Below are positions 22,910-31,529 of a stretch of DNA of 34,064 nt, one piece after another. How positions within the stretch are numbered: the stretch's first letter is position 1; every line of letters starts with the position of its first letter. A program made the translations under genes and the position numbers. Source of the DNA: Acidobacteria bacterium 5-1 (GTDB lineage Bacteria > Acidobacteriota > Blastocatellia > Pyrinomonadales > Pyrinomonadaceae); assembly GCA_002050455.1 (NCBI GenBank), contig MWZA01000171.1:1-34064 (forward strand), in the 5' to 3' direction. The notes beneath the pieces are model-generated. The model was not told where the DNA came from and did not search any database. It saw nothing but the letters and a program-made list of their open reading frames with translations.

Positions 22910-23242
22910 TTATTCGACTGGTCTTGGTCCCGCGTCAATTCCTTTGACGCTGGCTTGGTTAATGACTTTGACGTGCAAATCATCAATCAAGCGCACCTGA
23001 CACGACAGGCGCGTGTGGTCGCTCAAATCGGTTTTTGTGGCTAAGACAACTTTTTCCGGTTCGCCGATTTCGCCCGGATCGCCCGCTAAAACTTCGACGC
23101 GGCAAGTCGTGCATTTGGCGTTTCCGCCGCACCGATGCAAAATGTCAATGCCGTTGTCTTCAAGACATAAAACGAGTTTTCTTTCTTCTTCCGCTTCAAA
23201 AGCAACAATTCCTTCTGCTGTTTCCGCAGTAATTTTGTGCAT
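22910..23242 (-). CDS. [2Fe-2S] ferredoxin
   Basis: A 110-residue electron carrier of the adrenodoxin/plant type. Cysteines C38, C44, C47 (HRCGGNAKCTTC) and C81 (LSCQV) have the family spacing and would hold the 2Fe-2S cluster. The ATG at 23242 is preceded by AGGAG. The partner enzyme is not obvious; the neighbours (sod, truA) do not define it. Confidence 0.92.
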   Translation of the reverse strand: MHKITAETAEGIVAFEAEEERKLVLCLEDNGIDILHRCGGNAKCTTCRVEVLAGDPGEIGEPEKVVLATKTDLSDHTRLSCQVRLIDDLHVKVINQASVKGIDAGPRPVE

Positions 23243-23329
23243 TTATCTTTAACTCCTGCAAAACAAATTTTTATAAAACTTCTATTCTTTGAATTTGTCA
23301 TAACTCGGCGGTGAAAAGCAAGCGACGAG

Positions 23330-23371
23330 ATTTTAGATTTTGGATTTTGGATTTGCAATTTGCAATTTTGC
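23330..23371. repeat. Heptamer repeats of TTTGGAT and TTTGCAA type
   Basis: ATTTTAGATTTTGGATTTTG is followed by GATTTGCAATTTGCAATTTT. It is the complement of the heptamer family found before cas1 and around the MFS gene. It lies in the gap between ferredoxin and truA and would be translated as junk in open frames. Confidence 0.8.
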
Positions 23372-23385
23372 GGTTTGAAAAATTT

Positions 23386-24171
23386 TTAGATGGAAAGTGC
23401 TGACCTTTTTTCTTTCGGCGCATCATCGCCTTGATATAAAACTTTCTCCAAAAAAAGTCCCGAAGGCGGCGCGGTAAATTTCGCGGGCGCGTTTGACTCA
23501 AATTTCAAAAGCCTTTGAAAAGCGTCATAAGAAAGATTTCCGCGCCCGACTTCCGCCAGAATACCGACAACTCTTCTGACCATTTTCCACAAAAAACGAT
23601 TTGCGCCGATGCGAAAACAAATCAGATCGCCGTCGGTAAAAACTTCGGCTTTTTCAATGGCGACGATAGTTGATTGTTTTTTTCCTTCTTCTGTTTCGCA
23701 AAAAGACCCGAAATTATGTCTGCCGACAAGCATTTCCGCCGCTTCCCGCATTGCTTTCGCGTCCAGATTATCTTTTATCCACCAAACAAAAATTTTTGCA
23801 AATGCCGTCCGGCGCGTCGAGATTTGATAAAGATAATAGCGCGATGCAGCATCGCGGCGGGCGTTGAAATTTTCGGGCGCGTTGATTACCTTGATAAGAT
23901 TGATGTCGGGCGGCAGTAAATCATTAAATCCTTGCAGAATCTGGCGCGGCGTAATATTTGTCTACAAATCGGAAACAATTAAATGAGCGGTTTGTGAAAG
24001 GGCGTGAACGCCCGCGTCGGTTCTCTCCGCGCCGCCGATTTCGACCTTTCCCGCAAAAAGCTGTCGCGCCGCGTTGACCAATTCACCCTGCACGGTTTTT
24101 GTATTATGCTGAATCTGCCAGCCGCGATAGCGCGTGCCTTCGTATTCGAGTTCAAGTTTCCAAGTGTGCAT
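23386..24171 (-). pseudogene. truA: tRNA pseudouridine synthase A with an in-frame TAG
   Basis: TruA makes pseudouridine at tRNA positions 38-40. The frame from the ATG at 24171 to the stop at 23386 spans 261 codons, a normal TruA length, but codon 70 is TAG (23962-23964). The first part holds the start MHTWKLELEYEGTRYRGWQI and the catalytic RTDAGVHA. After the stop the same frame continues with NITPRQILQGFNDLLPPDIN, GRHNFGSFCE and FLWKMVRRVVGIL, all typical TruA. The TAG falls where a variable residue is expected, so one base change (for example AAG or CAG) explains it. It is a true pseudogene, a read-through gene or a sequencing error. Confidence 0.85.
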
Positions 24172-24268
24172 TTGAGTTTGTTGCGTGGTGAAAAATTATT
24201 TGAGTTTAGATTCTTTATATATTTCCGCGCCTGTTTTGATGACATTATCTTGCCAATTGATAAATTTA

Positions 24269-25444
24269 TTACGGAAGCCGCACCAGCCAGTTTTGATACT
24301 GCTCTGTGGCAGTCGCCAACCAAGCACGGATGGAATCAGCATTCGCAGTCGAATTATTATTTCTAAAAATCTGTAATTCTTTGCGCGTTTCCGCTTGAAT
24401 TCCGTTTGAAGCAACTTCCGCCGAAATTCGTAGATTTGTTTTTTCTTTTTCGGTCAGTGTCGGAAACTCTTTAACCAATTCGTTAAAAGAAACGTCATCA
24501 ACTTCTCTTCCCAAAGCGGCAAATTGTTTGTCAAGATTGTCTAAAACGGAAATTTGCGCGTCGGTTTCCGTTGCTTTTTGTAGTAAAGCGATGATTTTTT
24601 TGAGCTGCACTTTGCGTCCGAGTGTAAAGGCGCGAAATCCGGCGGCATTTTTCGCGTCGCCTTCATACGTTCCGTCATCGAAAATTACCGACGAGATAAC
24701 AAGTATTTGATTTTCTTGGACGGGCGGAATTTGCCCGTTTAAAGGTTGTTTATGTTCAAGTGAGTTGCTTATTTCTTTTTCAAATGTCGCACCCGATTCT
24801 ATCAACGGTTTGCCTTTTCCGCCTTGCGGCAAACCCGACAATCTTCTCTGACCGTTCACTGTTGTTTCAAATGTGAATGCGCTGACGGCTTTGGCAGAAG
24901 TATTTAACATCCTGATTTTGTATGAAGGGAGCGTCGAGAAAATCGGTTCGATGCCCGTTATCTGCAATGAATTTGTTTTGTTGACGACAGACGGCAAAAC
25001 AGAAGCTGCCGATGCAACTCGGACAACCGCGATTTCAAACGGTTCAACGCCGAATCTCGCTAAGTCTTTTATCGTTACGCGCTCGTTTTCACGCACCGAA
25101 TACACGCCGACAGTTTCTTCTTTTTCGTGAATCTTTCGTCCTGTAAAAACGGAAACATTGATTTTCACCGCGTCTTTTTCGAGATACGGAACAATTTTAA
25201 CCGCCCTGACCGGAAGCGAATCGGCAGAGATTTGAAAATCCGGTATTCGTTTGAATAATGAATACCAAGCCCATCCTGCTTCCGTCGCGGACTCTGCGAC
25301 TGTCTGATACGCAGGCGGTCTTCCTTTATAAAAATTAATCTCCAGAGTTAATCCGGTCGGAGAACTTTTTTGAGCAAAAGCTGCCAAACCAAATATGTTT
25401 CCCAAAAACAAAATTAAAAATACCGGCGTTAGTTTTTTATACAT
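24269..25444 (-). CDS. Secreted protein of unknown function
   Basis: A 391-residue protein with a clear signal peptide (MYKKLTPVFLILFLGNIFGL, cleavage near AFA-QK). The mature part has a beta-rich middle (about 60-260, including RMLNTSAKAVSAFTFETTVN), like proteins with domains of immunoglobulin-type folding. A helical, charged C-terminal third (about 270-391) follows, with possible coiled coil (LKKIIALLQKATETDAQISV). I do not recognise the family. The ATG at 25444 begins the signal peptide; a TTG at 25465 would add seven residues. It stands alone between truA and the DoxX-like gene on the same strand. Confidence 0.75.
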   Translation of the reverse strand: MYKKLTPVFLILFLGNIFGLAAFAQKSSPTGLTLEINFYKGRPPAYQTVAESATEAGWAWYSLFKRIPDFQISADSLPVRAVKIVPYLEKDAVKINVSVFTGRKIHEKEETVGVYSVRENERVTIKDLARFGVEPFEIAVVRVASAASVLPSVVNKTNSLQITGIEPIFSTLPSYKIRMLNTSAKAVSAFTFETTVNGQRRLSGLPQGGKGKPLIESGATFEKEISNSLEHKQPLNGQIPPVQENQILVISSVIFDDGTYEGDAKNAAGFRAFTLGRKVQLKKIIALLQKATETDAQISVLDNLDKQFAALGREVDDVSFNELVKEFPTLTEKEKTNLRISAEVASNGIQAETRKELQIFRNNNSTANADSIRAWLATATEQYQNWLVRLP

Positions 25445-25530
25445 AATTTTTTCTGCGGCTTTCAACTATCAAGGTCGGAGCATCTCTCCTAATTTTATAA
25501 AGTTAGTAAATAGTATGTGCTTTCGGATAT

Positions 25531-25908
25531 TTAATCAAGATTTTTTTCACGAGTGAACCAATAAGCCCAAGCGATTATCGCCAACTGAAGCGGCAAGCGC
25601 AAGTATAAAGCCGCCGGACTAATTTCGGGGAAAAGTTCCGTGTTCATCGCCATATAAATATTGGCAGGAAAAACCGCGATTAAAAGCGCAATCAAACCCC
25701 ACGCGGCAAGGAGCGAGAATTTTGGAATCAAAAGCAAAACGCCGAAAACAATTTCAAAAACTCCACTTAAATAAACCAAAAAAATATGCCAAGGCAAATA
25801 TGGCGGCATAATTTTTAAGTAAAATTCTGTGTTGAGAAAGTGGTTAATTCCCGCCGCAATAAAGCCGATTCCCAACAGCCACTTTAGAAACAGTTTAATA
25901 ATCAGCAT
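25531..25908 (-). CDS. DoxX-like four-helix membrane protein
   Basis: A 125-residue inner-membrane protein with four predicted helices (about 5-22, 43-62, 66-86, 103-118). The motif WLLGIGFIAAGINHFLNTEF and the short loop MPPYLPWH near the first helix are typical of the DoxX/DoxD-like family, whose members are linked to thiosulfate or other redox functions; the exact role is unknown. The start ATG at 25908 follows a weak ribosome site. It is divergent from the acyl-CoA dehydrogenase gene with 65 bp between. Confidence 0.8.
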   Translation of the reverse strand: MLIIKLFLKWLLGIGFIAAGINHFLNTEFYLKIMPPYLPWHIFLVYLSGVFEIVFGVLLLIPKFSLLAAWGLIALLIAVFPANIYMAMNTELFPEISPAALYLRLPLQLAIIAWAYWFTREKNLD

Positions 25909-25973
25909 CGGAAATTATTTTATGCTAAATTTTTGATATAATTAAGCAAACTTTTTATAAACATTTATCAATT

Positions 25974-27116
25974 ATGAACTTTGAACTGACGGAAGAACAA
26001 CAGCAGATAAAGATGAGCGTACGCGAATTTGCCGAGAGCGAAATTTTGCCGCACGTGATGGAATGGGACGAAACACAGTATTTTCCCGTTGAATTGCGCC
26101 CGAAACTTGCCGAACTCGGACTGCTCGGAATTATTTTTCCCGAAGAATACGGCGGCGCGGGAATGGGTTATATCGAATATGCAGCGATTATCGAAGAAAT
26201 TGCGCGGATTGACGGCTCGGTTGGTTTGTCGGTGGCGGCGCATAATTCGCTTTGCTCGAATCACATTTACACATTTGGCACGGAAGAACAAAAACAAAAA
26301 TATCTCGTACCGCTTGCCGAAGGGAAAAGTTTCGGCGCGTGGGGTTTGACCGAAGCGGGCGCGGGTTCGGACGCTTCTGGAACGCGCACGACTGCCGTTC
26401 ATTCAAACGGCGGTTACATCGTCAACGGCTCAAAGAATTTTATCACCCACGCGATTGTCTGCAACACTTGCGTCGCGGTTGCCGTTACCGACAAGGAAAA
26501 AGGAGCAAAAGGGATTTCCGCGTTTATTTTCGACAAATCAATGGAAGGTTTTCGCTCCGACAAAAAAGAAAACAAACTCGGAATGCGTGCCAGCGAAACG
26601 GCTTCGGTCGTGTTTGAAGATTGCTATATTCCCGATGAAAATTTGCTCGGCAGCGAAGGCGAAGGCTTTTTGCAGGCGATGAAAATTTTAGATGGCGGCA
26701 GAATTTCAATCGCGGCTTTATCGGTCGGAATCGCGCAAGGCGCGTATGAAGCGGCGGTCAAATACGCAAAAGAAAGAGTTCAATTCGGTCATCCGATTGC
26801 CGAATTTCAAGCGATTCAATTTAAACTCGCAGATATGGCAACACAAATCGAAGCCGCACGACTTTTAACACAGCAAGCCGCATATTTGAAGGACAACGAC
26901 AAACGGGTTACAAAACAATCGGCGATGGCAAAACTTTACGCTTCGGAAGTCGCGGTTAGAGTTTCGGAGGAATCAATCCAGATTCACGGCGGTTACGGCT
27001 ACACAAAAGATTATCCGGCGGAAAAATACTGGCGCGATTCAAAACTCTGCACCATCGGTGAAGGCACAAGCGAGATTCAGAGATTGGTGATTGCCAAGCA
27101 ACTTTTGAAGTCATAA
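25974..27116 (+). CDS. Acyl-CoA dehydrogenase, short/medium chain type
   Basis: The FAD enzyme oxidises acyl-CoA to enoyl-CoA in fatty-acid or branched-chain amino-acid breakdown. The 380-residue protein has the ACAD signatures [20 protein letters not shown] (FAD site), [12 protein letters not shown], and the C-terminal [20 protein letters not shown] with the catalytic glutamate expected in [10 protein letters not shown]. The length is typical. Substrate range is not decided. It is one of few plus-strand genes here and ends at a terminator shared with the MFS gene. A PaaG-like crotonase lies two genes away, so both may serve acyl-CoA catabolism. Confidence 0.93.
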   Translation: MNFELTEEQQQIKMSVREFAESEILPHVMEWDETQYFPVELRPKLAELGLLGIIFPEEYGGAGMGYIEYAAIIEEIARIDGSVGLSVAAHNSLCSNHIYTFGTEEQKQKYLVPLAEGKSFGAWGLTEAGAGSDASGTRTTAVHSNGGYIVNGSKNFITHAIVCNTCVAVAVTDKEKGAKGISAFIFDKSMEGFRSDKKENKLGMRASETASVVFEDCYIPDENLLGSEGEGFLQAMKILDGGRISIAALSVGIAQGAYEAAVKYAKERVQFGHPIAEFQAIQFKLADMATQIEAARLLTQQAAYLKDNDKRVTKQSAMAKLYASEVAVRVSEESIQIHGGYGYTKDYPAEKYWRDSKLCTIGEGTSEIQRLVIAKQLLKS

Positions 27117-27138
27117 AGCTAAACTACATCATTCAAAA

Positions 27139-27178
27139 TAAAAAGGAAAATTGATTTTGCTATCAATTTTCCTTTTTT
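27139..27178. terminator. Bidirectional terminator
   Basis: AAAAGGAAAATTGAT and ATCAATTTTCCTTTT form a 15-bp perfect stem with a 6-base loop, flanked by A's and T's. It serves both the acyl-CoA dehydrogenase and the convergent MFS gene. Confidence 0.88.
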
Positions 27179-27181
27179 ACT

Positions 27182-28492
27182 CTACGCTTCGGTTAAAATT
27201 TTCGCGTTATTGAAACTTGTTTTCTCATCGCGTTTCATTCGCAGAAACCAGACGATTCCCGCGCTTCCCGACAAAACGCCCGAAATCACCATCAACATCT
27301 GCGGCGAGATTGTATAGAGCGAAATTCCTGCTAAATAACTCGCCAGACTAAACATTGTAATTTCCGCGCCGCGGTCAATCGTCGAAATGCGCCCGCGAAT
27401 GTAATCCGGCAGAGAGCGTTGGAAAAGAGTTTCCTGCACCGCGTATTCCACGCCGATAATCACCCGCGAGATAAAGACGAAAAACAGCACCAGCCACAAA
27501 TTCGGCATATAACCGCCGACGGCGAACAAAACTCCGTGAATTATTAAAGTCCAACCGATAAAACTGTTAGTGATATTTTTTAGTTCAACCATTGTGCCGA
27601 TGCGGTGCGCGATAATCATTCCGACAAACATTCCGATACCGCTCACCGTGTAGAGCAATGCGACGGCGGTGTCGGGATTCCAATTTTTTTCGTTGGCAAA
27701 AAAGACTCCGCCCAACTGGTCAAAAACGATATTTATCGCGCCGCCGCCCGTTGCCCAAATGATGTTCATTATCAAAATCGTCATCGCAAAACGGCTATTG
27801 AACATATAATTCAAACCTTCTTTCAATTCAGTCAAGAAAGATGTTCTTCGAATTTTTTCTGACTCGTAATTCGTAGTTCGTAATTCGTAATTTTCTGTTT
27901 CCCGCGTTGCCGCTTCGGGAATCAGCCAGACCGAATAAGCCGAAATCAAAAACGATGCGGCATTGATGATAAACGCGACTTTGTAGCCGAAAATCGCCGC
28001 TGCCCAACCGCCGAGTGCCGCGCCGATTGCCATCAGCAAAAACCTTGAAGAAAACATCAAAGCAGTTCCGGCAAGCAAACCTTCTTTGCCCGAAACATTT
28101 GGCGCGGTGGCATTTTTGGCGGCTTCAAAAAACGCGCCGAATGTGGAAAGCAGAATCGAAGCTAAATAAGCAATCCAGAGATTTTCACGCGAAGTAACGA
28201 GCAAAAAGATGAGTGCCAGAAAGACCCGCGCCAAATCGGTAAAAATCATCACTTGACGGCGCGAAAAACGGTCAACAAAAGTTCCCGCAACGGGCATCAG
28301 CAAAGCAAACGGCAATGTGCGGCAAACCATTAAAATCGCTGCCGCCGTCGGTTCTGCTCCCGAAACAAGACGCACAAGTCCCAAGCCCGCGATGAAGTTA
28401 AACCAATTGCCGAGTTCGGAAACGACTTGTCCCCACAGCAGGTTGCGGAAATTTCGGTTACTGCCGAGTAATTGTCCGTAAGTCAAATTCAT
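27182..28492 (-). CDS. MFS transporter
   Basis: A 436-residue inner-membrane transporter with about 12 helices in two bundles. GTFVDRFSRRQVMIFTDLAR is the MFS loop 2-3 signature. The build resembles the MFS_3/enterobactin-exporter-like group (WGQVVSELGNWF at the start). Substrate is unknown; drugs or siderophores are guesses. The ATG at 28492 begins the family-like sequence; 60 upstream codons in frame are only translated heptamer repeats (FILDFRFWILDLQ). The central loop (about residues 200-212) contains NYELRTTNYES, coded by four heptamer copies (27864-27891), a repeat inserted in the gene. Confidence 0.88.
   Translation of the reverse strand: MNLTYGQLLGSNRNFRNLLWGQVVSELGNWFNFIAGLGLVRLVSGAEPTAAAILMVCRTLPFALLMPVAGTFVDRFSRRQVMIFTDLARVFLALIFLLVTSRENLWIAYLASILLSTFGAFFEAAKNATAPNVSGKEGLLAGTALMFSSRFLLMAIGAALGGWAAAIFGYKVAFIINAASFLISAYSVWLIPEAATRETENYELRTTNYESEKIRRTSFLTELKEGLNYMFNSRFAMTILIMNIIWATGGGAINIVFDQLGGVFFANEKNWNPDTAVALLYTVSGIGMFVGMIIAHRIGTMVELKNITNSFIGWTLIIHGVLFAVGGYMPNLWLVLFFVFISRVIIGVEYAVQETLFQRSLPDYIRGRISTIDRGAEITMFSLASYLAGISLYTISPQMLMVISGVLSGSAGIVWFLRMKRDEKTSFNNAKILTEA
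27864..27891. repeat. Four TCGTAAT heptamers inside the MFS gene
   Basis: Exact tandem TCGTAAT, TCGTAGT, TCGTAAT, TCGTAAT at 27864-27891, in the part coding for the central cytoplasmic loop. In translation it gives NYELRTTNYES. Twenty-eight bases is not a multiple of three, so flanking bases must have arrived or left with it to keep the frame. Confidence 0.85.
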
Positions 28493-28496
28493 ATTG

Positions 28497-28645
28497 ATTT
28501 TGGATTTTAGATTTTGGATTTTGGAATGGGCGTAATGCGACTTTGAATAGAAAATTCTGTAACTCAAAAGTTGATATTGATTTCCAGTCTGAAATTTACT
28601 TAAAGTATTTTGTAAATCCAAAATCCAAAATCTAAAATCCAAAAT
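28497..28645. repeat. 149-bp inverted element with heptamer arms
   Basis: A 29-bp left arm (28497-28525), built of TTTTGGA/TTTTAGA heptamers, is perfectly complementary to the right arm (28617-28645). The 91 bp between show nothing coding. It fills the 5' leader of the MFS gene, right up to its ATG, and looks like a MITE or a pair of oppositely set heptamer tracts. Confidence 0.8.
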
Positions 28646-28680
28646 AAAAATGCCGTCAGGTGCGAAACCCAACGGCTTTT
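28641..28680 (-). terminator. Terminator of the crotonase gene
   Basis: On the minus strand GCCGT and ACGGC (28672-28676 and 28652-28656) enclose a 15-base loop and are followed by ATTTTTATTTT. It lies just after the crotonase stop and before the heptamer element. Confidence 0.6.
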
Positions 28681-28701
28681 ACCTTCAGAAAATAATAAAT
28701 T

Positions 28702-29496
28702 TTAAGTTCCCGTAAAATTAGGCGCGCGTTTTTCAAAAAATGCCGTTACACCTTCCCGAAAATCGTTTGATTTGCCCGCTTCGATTTGCAATTCGTGTTC
28801 TAAATCAAGCTGCTGCATCAAATTATTTGAAAACGAAGCATTGAGCATTTTCTTTATTCGCCCGATTGAGCCAGTCGGCGCAAGCGCGAGTTTTTTTGCC
28901 ATTTCCAATGTTTCTTCCATTAAATTTTCCGCCGTTACAACGCGATTTATCATACCGATTTGTAACGCTTTTTCCGCCGGAATTGTTTCACCCGTCATAA
29001 AAATTTCCGCCGCGAGTTTTTCGCCAACTGCACGCGGAAGAAAAAAACTTCCGCCGCAATCGGGCGAAAGTCCGATTCTGACAAACGCTTCGTTGAAACT
29101 CGCGTTTTCCGCCGCAAAAACGATGTCGCAAGCCAACGCGAAATTTGTTCCCGCGCCCGCGCAAACGCCCTGTACCGCCGCGACAAACGGAATCGGCGTT
29201 TCCCGAATGAGCAAAATAACATTGTGCAACACCCGCAAAGGTTCTTCCAAAAACGCTTTGATTCTGCCTTCTTTTTGCCACATCGACTGCATCTCGCGCA
29301 AATCGCCGCCCGAACAAAAAGCGCGTCCCTCGCCAGTTAAAATCACGGCTCGCGCTTTATCTTCAACGGCTTTTTCGATAGCGAGGCGCAAATCTTCCGT
29401 TAATTGCAGTGAAAGCGCATTTAGGGCTTCGGGGCGATTCATTGTGATTGTCGCCACGTTGCCATTTAATTTATATTTAACGGTTTCAAAAGACAT
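28702..29496 (-). CDS. Crotonase-family enoyl-CoA hydratase/isomerase, PaaG-like
   Basis: The 264-residue protein has the crotonase fold: FCSGGDLREM for the first oxyanion-hole segment and VQGVCAGAGTNFALACD for the second. Of the two hydratase glutamates, the first position is Asn (AGTN) and the second is Asp in GLSPDCGG. This Asp-only arrangement is that of PaaG, the isomerase of the phenylacetate pathway, and of related enoyl-CoA isomerases, rather than of a true hydratase. The ATG at 29496 begins the family sequence (MSFETVKYKLNGNVATITMN). The upstream frame is only repeat DNA. The leader holds a 30-bp perfect palindrome, which could mask the ribosome site. Confidence 0.9.
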   Translation of the reverse strand: MSFETVKYKLNGNVATITMNRPEALNALSLQLTEDLRLAIEKAVEDKARAVILTGEGRAFCSGGDLREMQSMWQKEGRIKAFLEEPLRVLHNVILLIRETPIPFVAAVQGVCAGAGTNFALACDIVFAAENASFNEAFVRIGLSPDCGGSFFLPRAVGEKLAAEIFMTGETIPAEKALQIGMINRVVTAENLMEETLEMAKKLALAPTGSIGRIKKMLNASFSNNLMQQLDLEHELQIEAGKSNDFREGVTAFFEKRAPNFTGT

Positions 29497-29504
29497 AAAT
29501 ATAG

Positions 29505-29534
29505 ATTCCAGATTCCAAATTTGGAATCTGGAAT
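29505..29534. repeat. 30-bp perfect palindrome in the crotonase 5' leader
   Basis: The sequence ATTCCAGATTCCAAA and its complement join with no loop to a perfect 30-bp palindrome, 8 bp before the crotonase ATG. It is followed by GAATTTGAAATTTG heptamers. It belongs to the same heptamer repeat class (AGATTCC units). Confidence 0.88.
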
Positions 29535-29552
29535 TTGAAATTTGAAACTTTG

Positions 29553-29834
29553 CTAAACGAATCTCACCTTTGAACGATTCGCCTGATGACACTCCTTGCA
29601 CAAAACCGAACGTCCGACTTTTGGCTGAAACGGTACGTGGTCGTGTTTGCCACAGTTGTCGCAAACGATTTCAAATCGTGTCGGTGCATTTGCGCTCGAT
29701 GCCGCTTTTTTTGAGCGGCATTTCAGACATCTCTGCGGCGACATCATATTTCGCTGATAAAAATTTTCCTGTTCCCTTTCGGTAAAAACAAAAATTTCCT
29801 TGCATTGCACACATGGAATTTCTACATCCGACAT
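29553..29834 (-). CDS. Small CxxC zinc-ribbon protein
   Basis: A 93-residue protein with three cysteine pairs plus one more: CVQC (8-11), CLKC (about 37-40), CDNC (about 59-62) and CKEC (about 80-83). The C-x2-C-x(about 17-25)-C-x2-C pattern doubled over the chain suggests two zinc ribbons, as in the family described as probable zinc-ribbon / CxxC-x17-CxxC proteins. Role is unknown, perhaps nucleic-acid binding. The ATG at 29834 is set by a strong GGAGG ribosome site; the frame upstream to 29909 is not needed. Confidence 0.8.
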   Translation of the reverse strand: MSDVEIPCVQCKEIFVFTEREQENFYQRNMMSPQRCLKCRSKKAASSANAPTRFEIVCDNCGKHDHVPFQPKVGRSVLCKECHQANRSKVRFV

Positions 29835-30214
29835 CGCTTTTCCTCCTTTTTTATTCTTTAGCTCTTTTGCCAAAGAGTTTAACACAAAAAATGCAGGAAA
29901 TATGAACAAAGTTGCAACTTATAGCGGATTTTAGCTAAACGAAGCACAAACTCTAAATTCTAAACTCTCGCATTCTAAACTGTCTGACGAATAAATTTTT
30001 TAGAAAACAGTTGAGAGTTTAAAATTTAGAAGGATGAGTTGGCATCTAAACCGATTTAGCTTATATTTCATTCATCTGAAATTTGCTCTAGTTCAGACAG
30101 TCAGCTTTTTCTTCGATAAAATCATGCTTTCTTTTGACGAATTCAAATTTGAAACGAAGCAACTCCAATTTGCTTTTGGCGTTATTACAACTTTCTTTTC
30201 GCAAAGCAGACCAA
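29835..30214. other. Intergenic region with inverted and heptamer repeats
   Basis: No gene is supported here. ATTCTAA-type heptamers occur at about 29950-29980 and again inverted near 30013-30030. ACTGTCTGA (29979-29987) and TCAGACAGT (30093-30101) form a 9-bp inverted pair about 120 bp apart, perhaps the ends of a small element. A 67-codon open frame at 30034-30237 runs into the neighbouring gene and is not convincing. Confidence 0.45.
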
Positions 30215-31159
30215 TTATTTATCGCTTAACGTCTTAACGTGCGCCTTGACCGTTTGCCCAAGCGTTTCCAGATTATAACCGCCTTCGAGACACGAAACAA
30301 TTCTGCCGCCGCAAACTTCATCCGCCCATTGTTTGACCGTGCGCGTCATTTGCACAAAATCACTATCTTCCAAAAGAAGTTGTCCGAGCGGGTCGGTCAA
30401 ATGCGCGTCGAAACCGGCGGAAATCATTATCAAATCGGGCTTGAAACTTCGACGAATATCGCCGAGCGCGTTTTCAAACATCCGCTTTTGCGACTGCGCC
30501 GAAGTTTGCGCTTTAACCGGAACGTTCAGCGTGTAATCTTTGCCGCGCCCGAAACCGGTTTCGCCGCGACTGCCTGTTCCCGGATACCACGGATATTGGT
30601 GCATCGAAAAGAAGAAAACCGTCGGGTCGTCAAAAAAAATTCCCTGCGTTCCGTTGCCGTGATGCACGTCCCAGTCAATAATTGCGACTCGTTCGATTTC
30701 CTTGTATTTGTTTTGCGCGTAACGCACCGCAACCGCAACATTATTGAAAAGACAAAAGCCCATCGCATTTTCGGCGGTTGCGTGATGACCGGGCGGACGC
30801 GCCGCGACAAAAGCATTTTTTGCTTCACCGTTTATCACCGCGTCAACCGCACGACACGCGCCGCCCGCACCGTAAAGCGACGCTTCAAAAGAATGCATCG
30901 AAACAACCGTATCGGCATCGAGATATTCCACACCGTTTTCAAACGCCGTTTCAATCTGCTTGAAGTGCTGCGGCGTGTGCGCGGCTTGAATAATTCCTTT
31001 GGAAACGGGTTCGGCTTTGATGGAATTTAACGATTCCCAAAACTTTTTGTCATTTTCGAGAGCATTCATTATGACCTCGTAACGCTTCGGCGTTTCGGGA
31101 TGTCCAATTCCTGTGTCGTGTTTTTCGTAAATCGGATGATGGATAAGTGCTGTTTTCAT
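30215..31159 (-). CDS. Histone-deacetylase-family protein (AcuC/AphA type)
   Basis: The 314-residue protein is a zinc amidohydrolase of the arginase/deacetylase superfamily. The catalytic dyad is in RPPGHHAT, the zinc ligands in DWDVHHGNG (Asp, His) and SAGFDAHLTDPLG (Asp), and the transition-state tyrosine in LEGGYN. Bacterial members remove acetyl groups from acetyl-lysine of enzymes such as acetyl-CoA synthetase or from polyamines; the substrate here is unknown. The length matches the single-domain form. It stands alone between two repeat-rich gaps. Confidence 0.93.
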   Translation of the reverse strand: MKTALIHHPIYEKHDTGIGHPETPKRYEVIMNALENDKKFWESLNSIKAEPVSKGIIQAAHTPQHFKQIETAFENGVEYLDADTVVSMHSFEASLYGAGGACRAVDAVINGEAKNAFVAARPPGHHATAENAMGFCLFNNVAVAVRYAQNKYKEIERVAIIDWDVHHGNGTQGIFFDDPTVFFFSMHQYPWYPGTGSRGETGFGRGKDYTLNVPVKAQTSAQSQKRMFENALGDIRRSFKPDLIMISAGFDAHLTDPLGQLLLEDSDFVQMTRTVKQWADEVCGGRIVSCLEGGYNLETLGQTVKAHVKTLSDK

Positions 31160-31529
31160 CTTTTATTTGTTACTGCACGCCTAAATTTTTTATTTTTATT
31201 AAATCAATTTAGGACTTTCTCAAAATACAGAAAAAAGAGCAAAACTATTAACTGTTCACTCTATACTTTTAACTGATTTACAAAGAAAAATCTTTTTATC
31301 GCAAGATAGTTAATAGTCAATAGTGAGCGGCTGATAATTTGCTATTAGAATCTTCAATTTTTGAGATACTCCTGCAATTATAAAAAAAATAATCTCTTCT
31401 TTTCCGCCTTTGCGCCTTTGCGTCTTTGCGGGAATCCTCCCGAAACAAACACTATTAGTTATCCTTTTAATTTCCCGCAAAGACGCAAAGGCGCAGAGTT
31501 AACCTTTTCGCCTATTTCTAATTCTTGAT
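31160..31529. other. Repeat-rich gap with a 24-bp perfect inverted repeat
   Basis: No gene. TGCGCCTTTGCGTCTTTGCG (arm 31411-31434) is perfectly mirrored at 31472-31495 across 37 bp; it consists of CTTTGCG heptamers. Further left, 31245-31340, TTAACTGTTCACTC and AGTTAATAGTCAATAGTGAG form a looser inverted pair. Both look like spread-out repeat elements; the first could also stop transcription from xthA. Confidence 0.7.

Noticed and set aside
28493-28672. 60-codon upstream extension of the MFS protein
   Set aside because: It is translated heptamer repeat (FILDFRFWILDLQ).
30034-30237. 67-codon ORF in the gap before the deacetylase gene
   Set aside because: It has no family resemblance and overlaps the end of the deacetylase gene.
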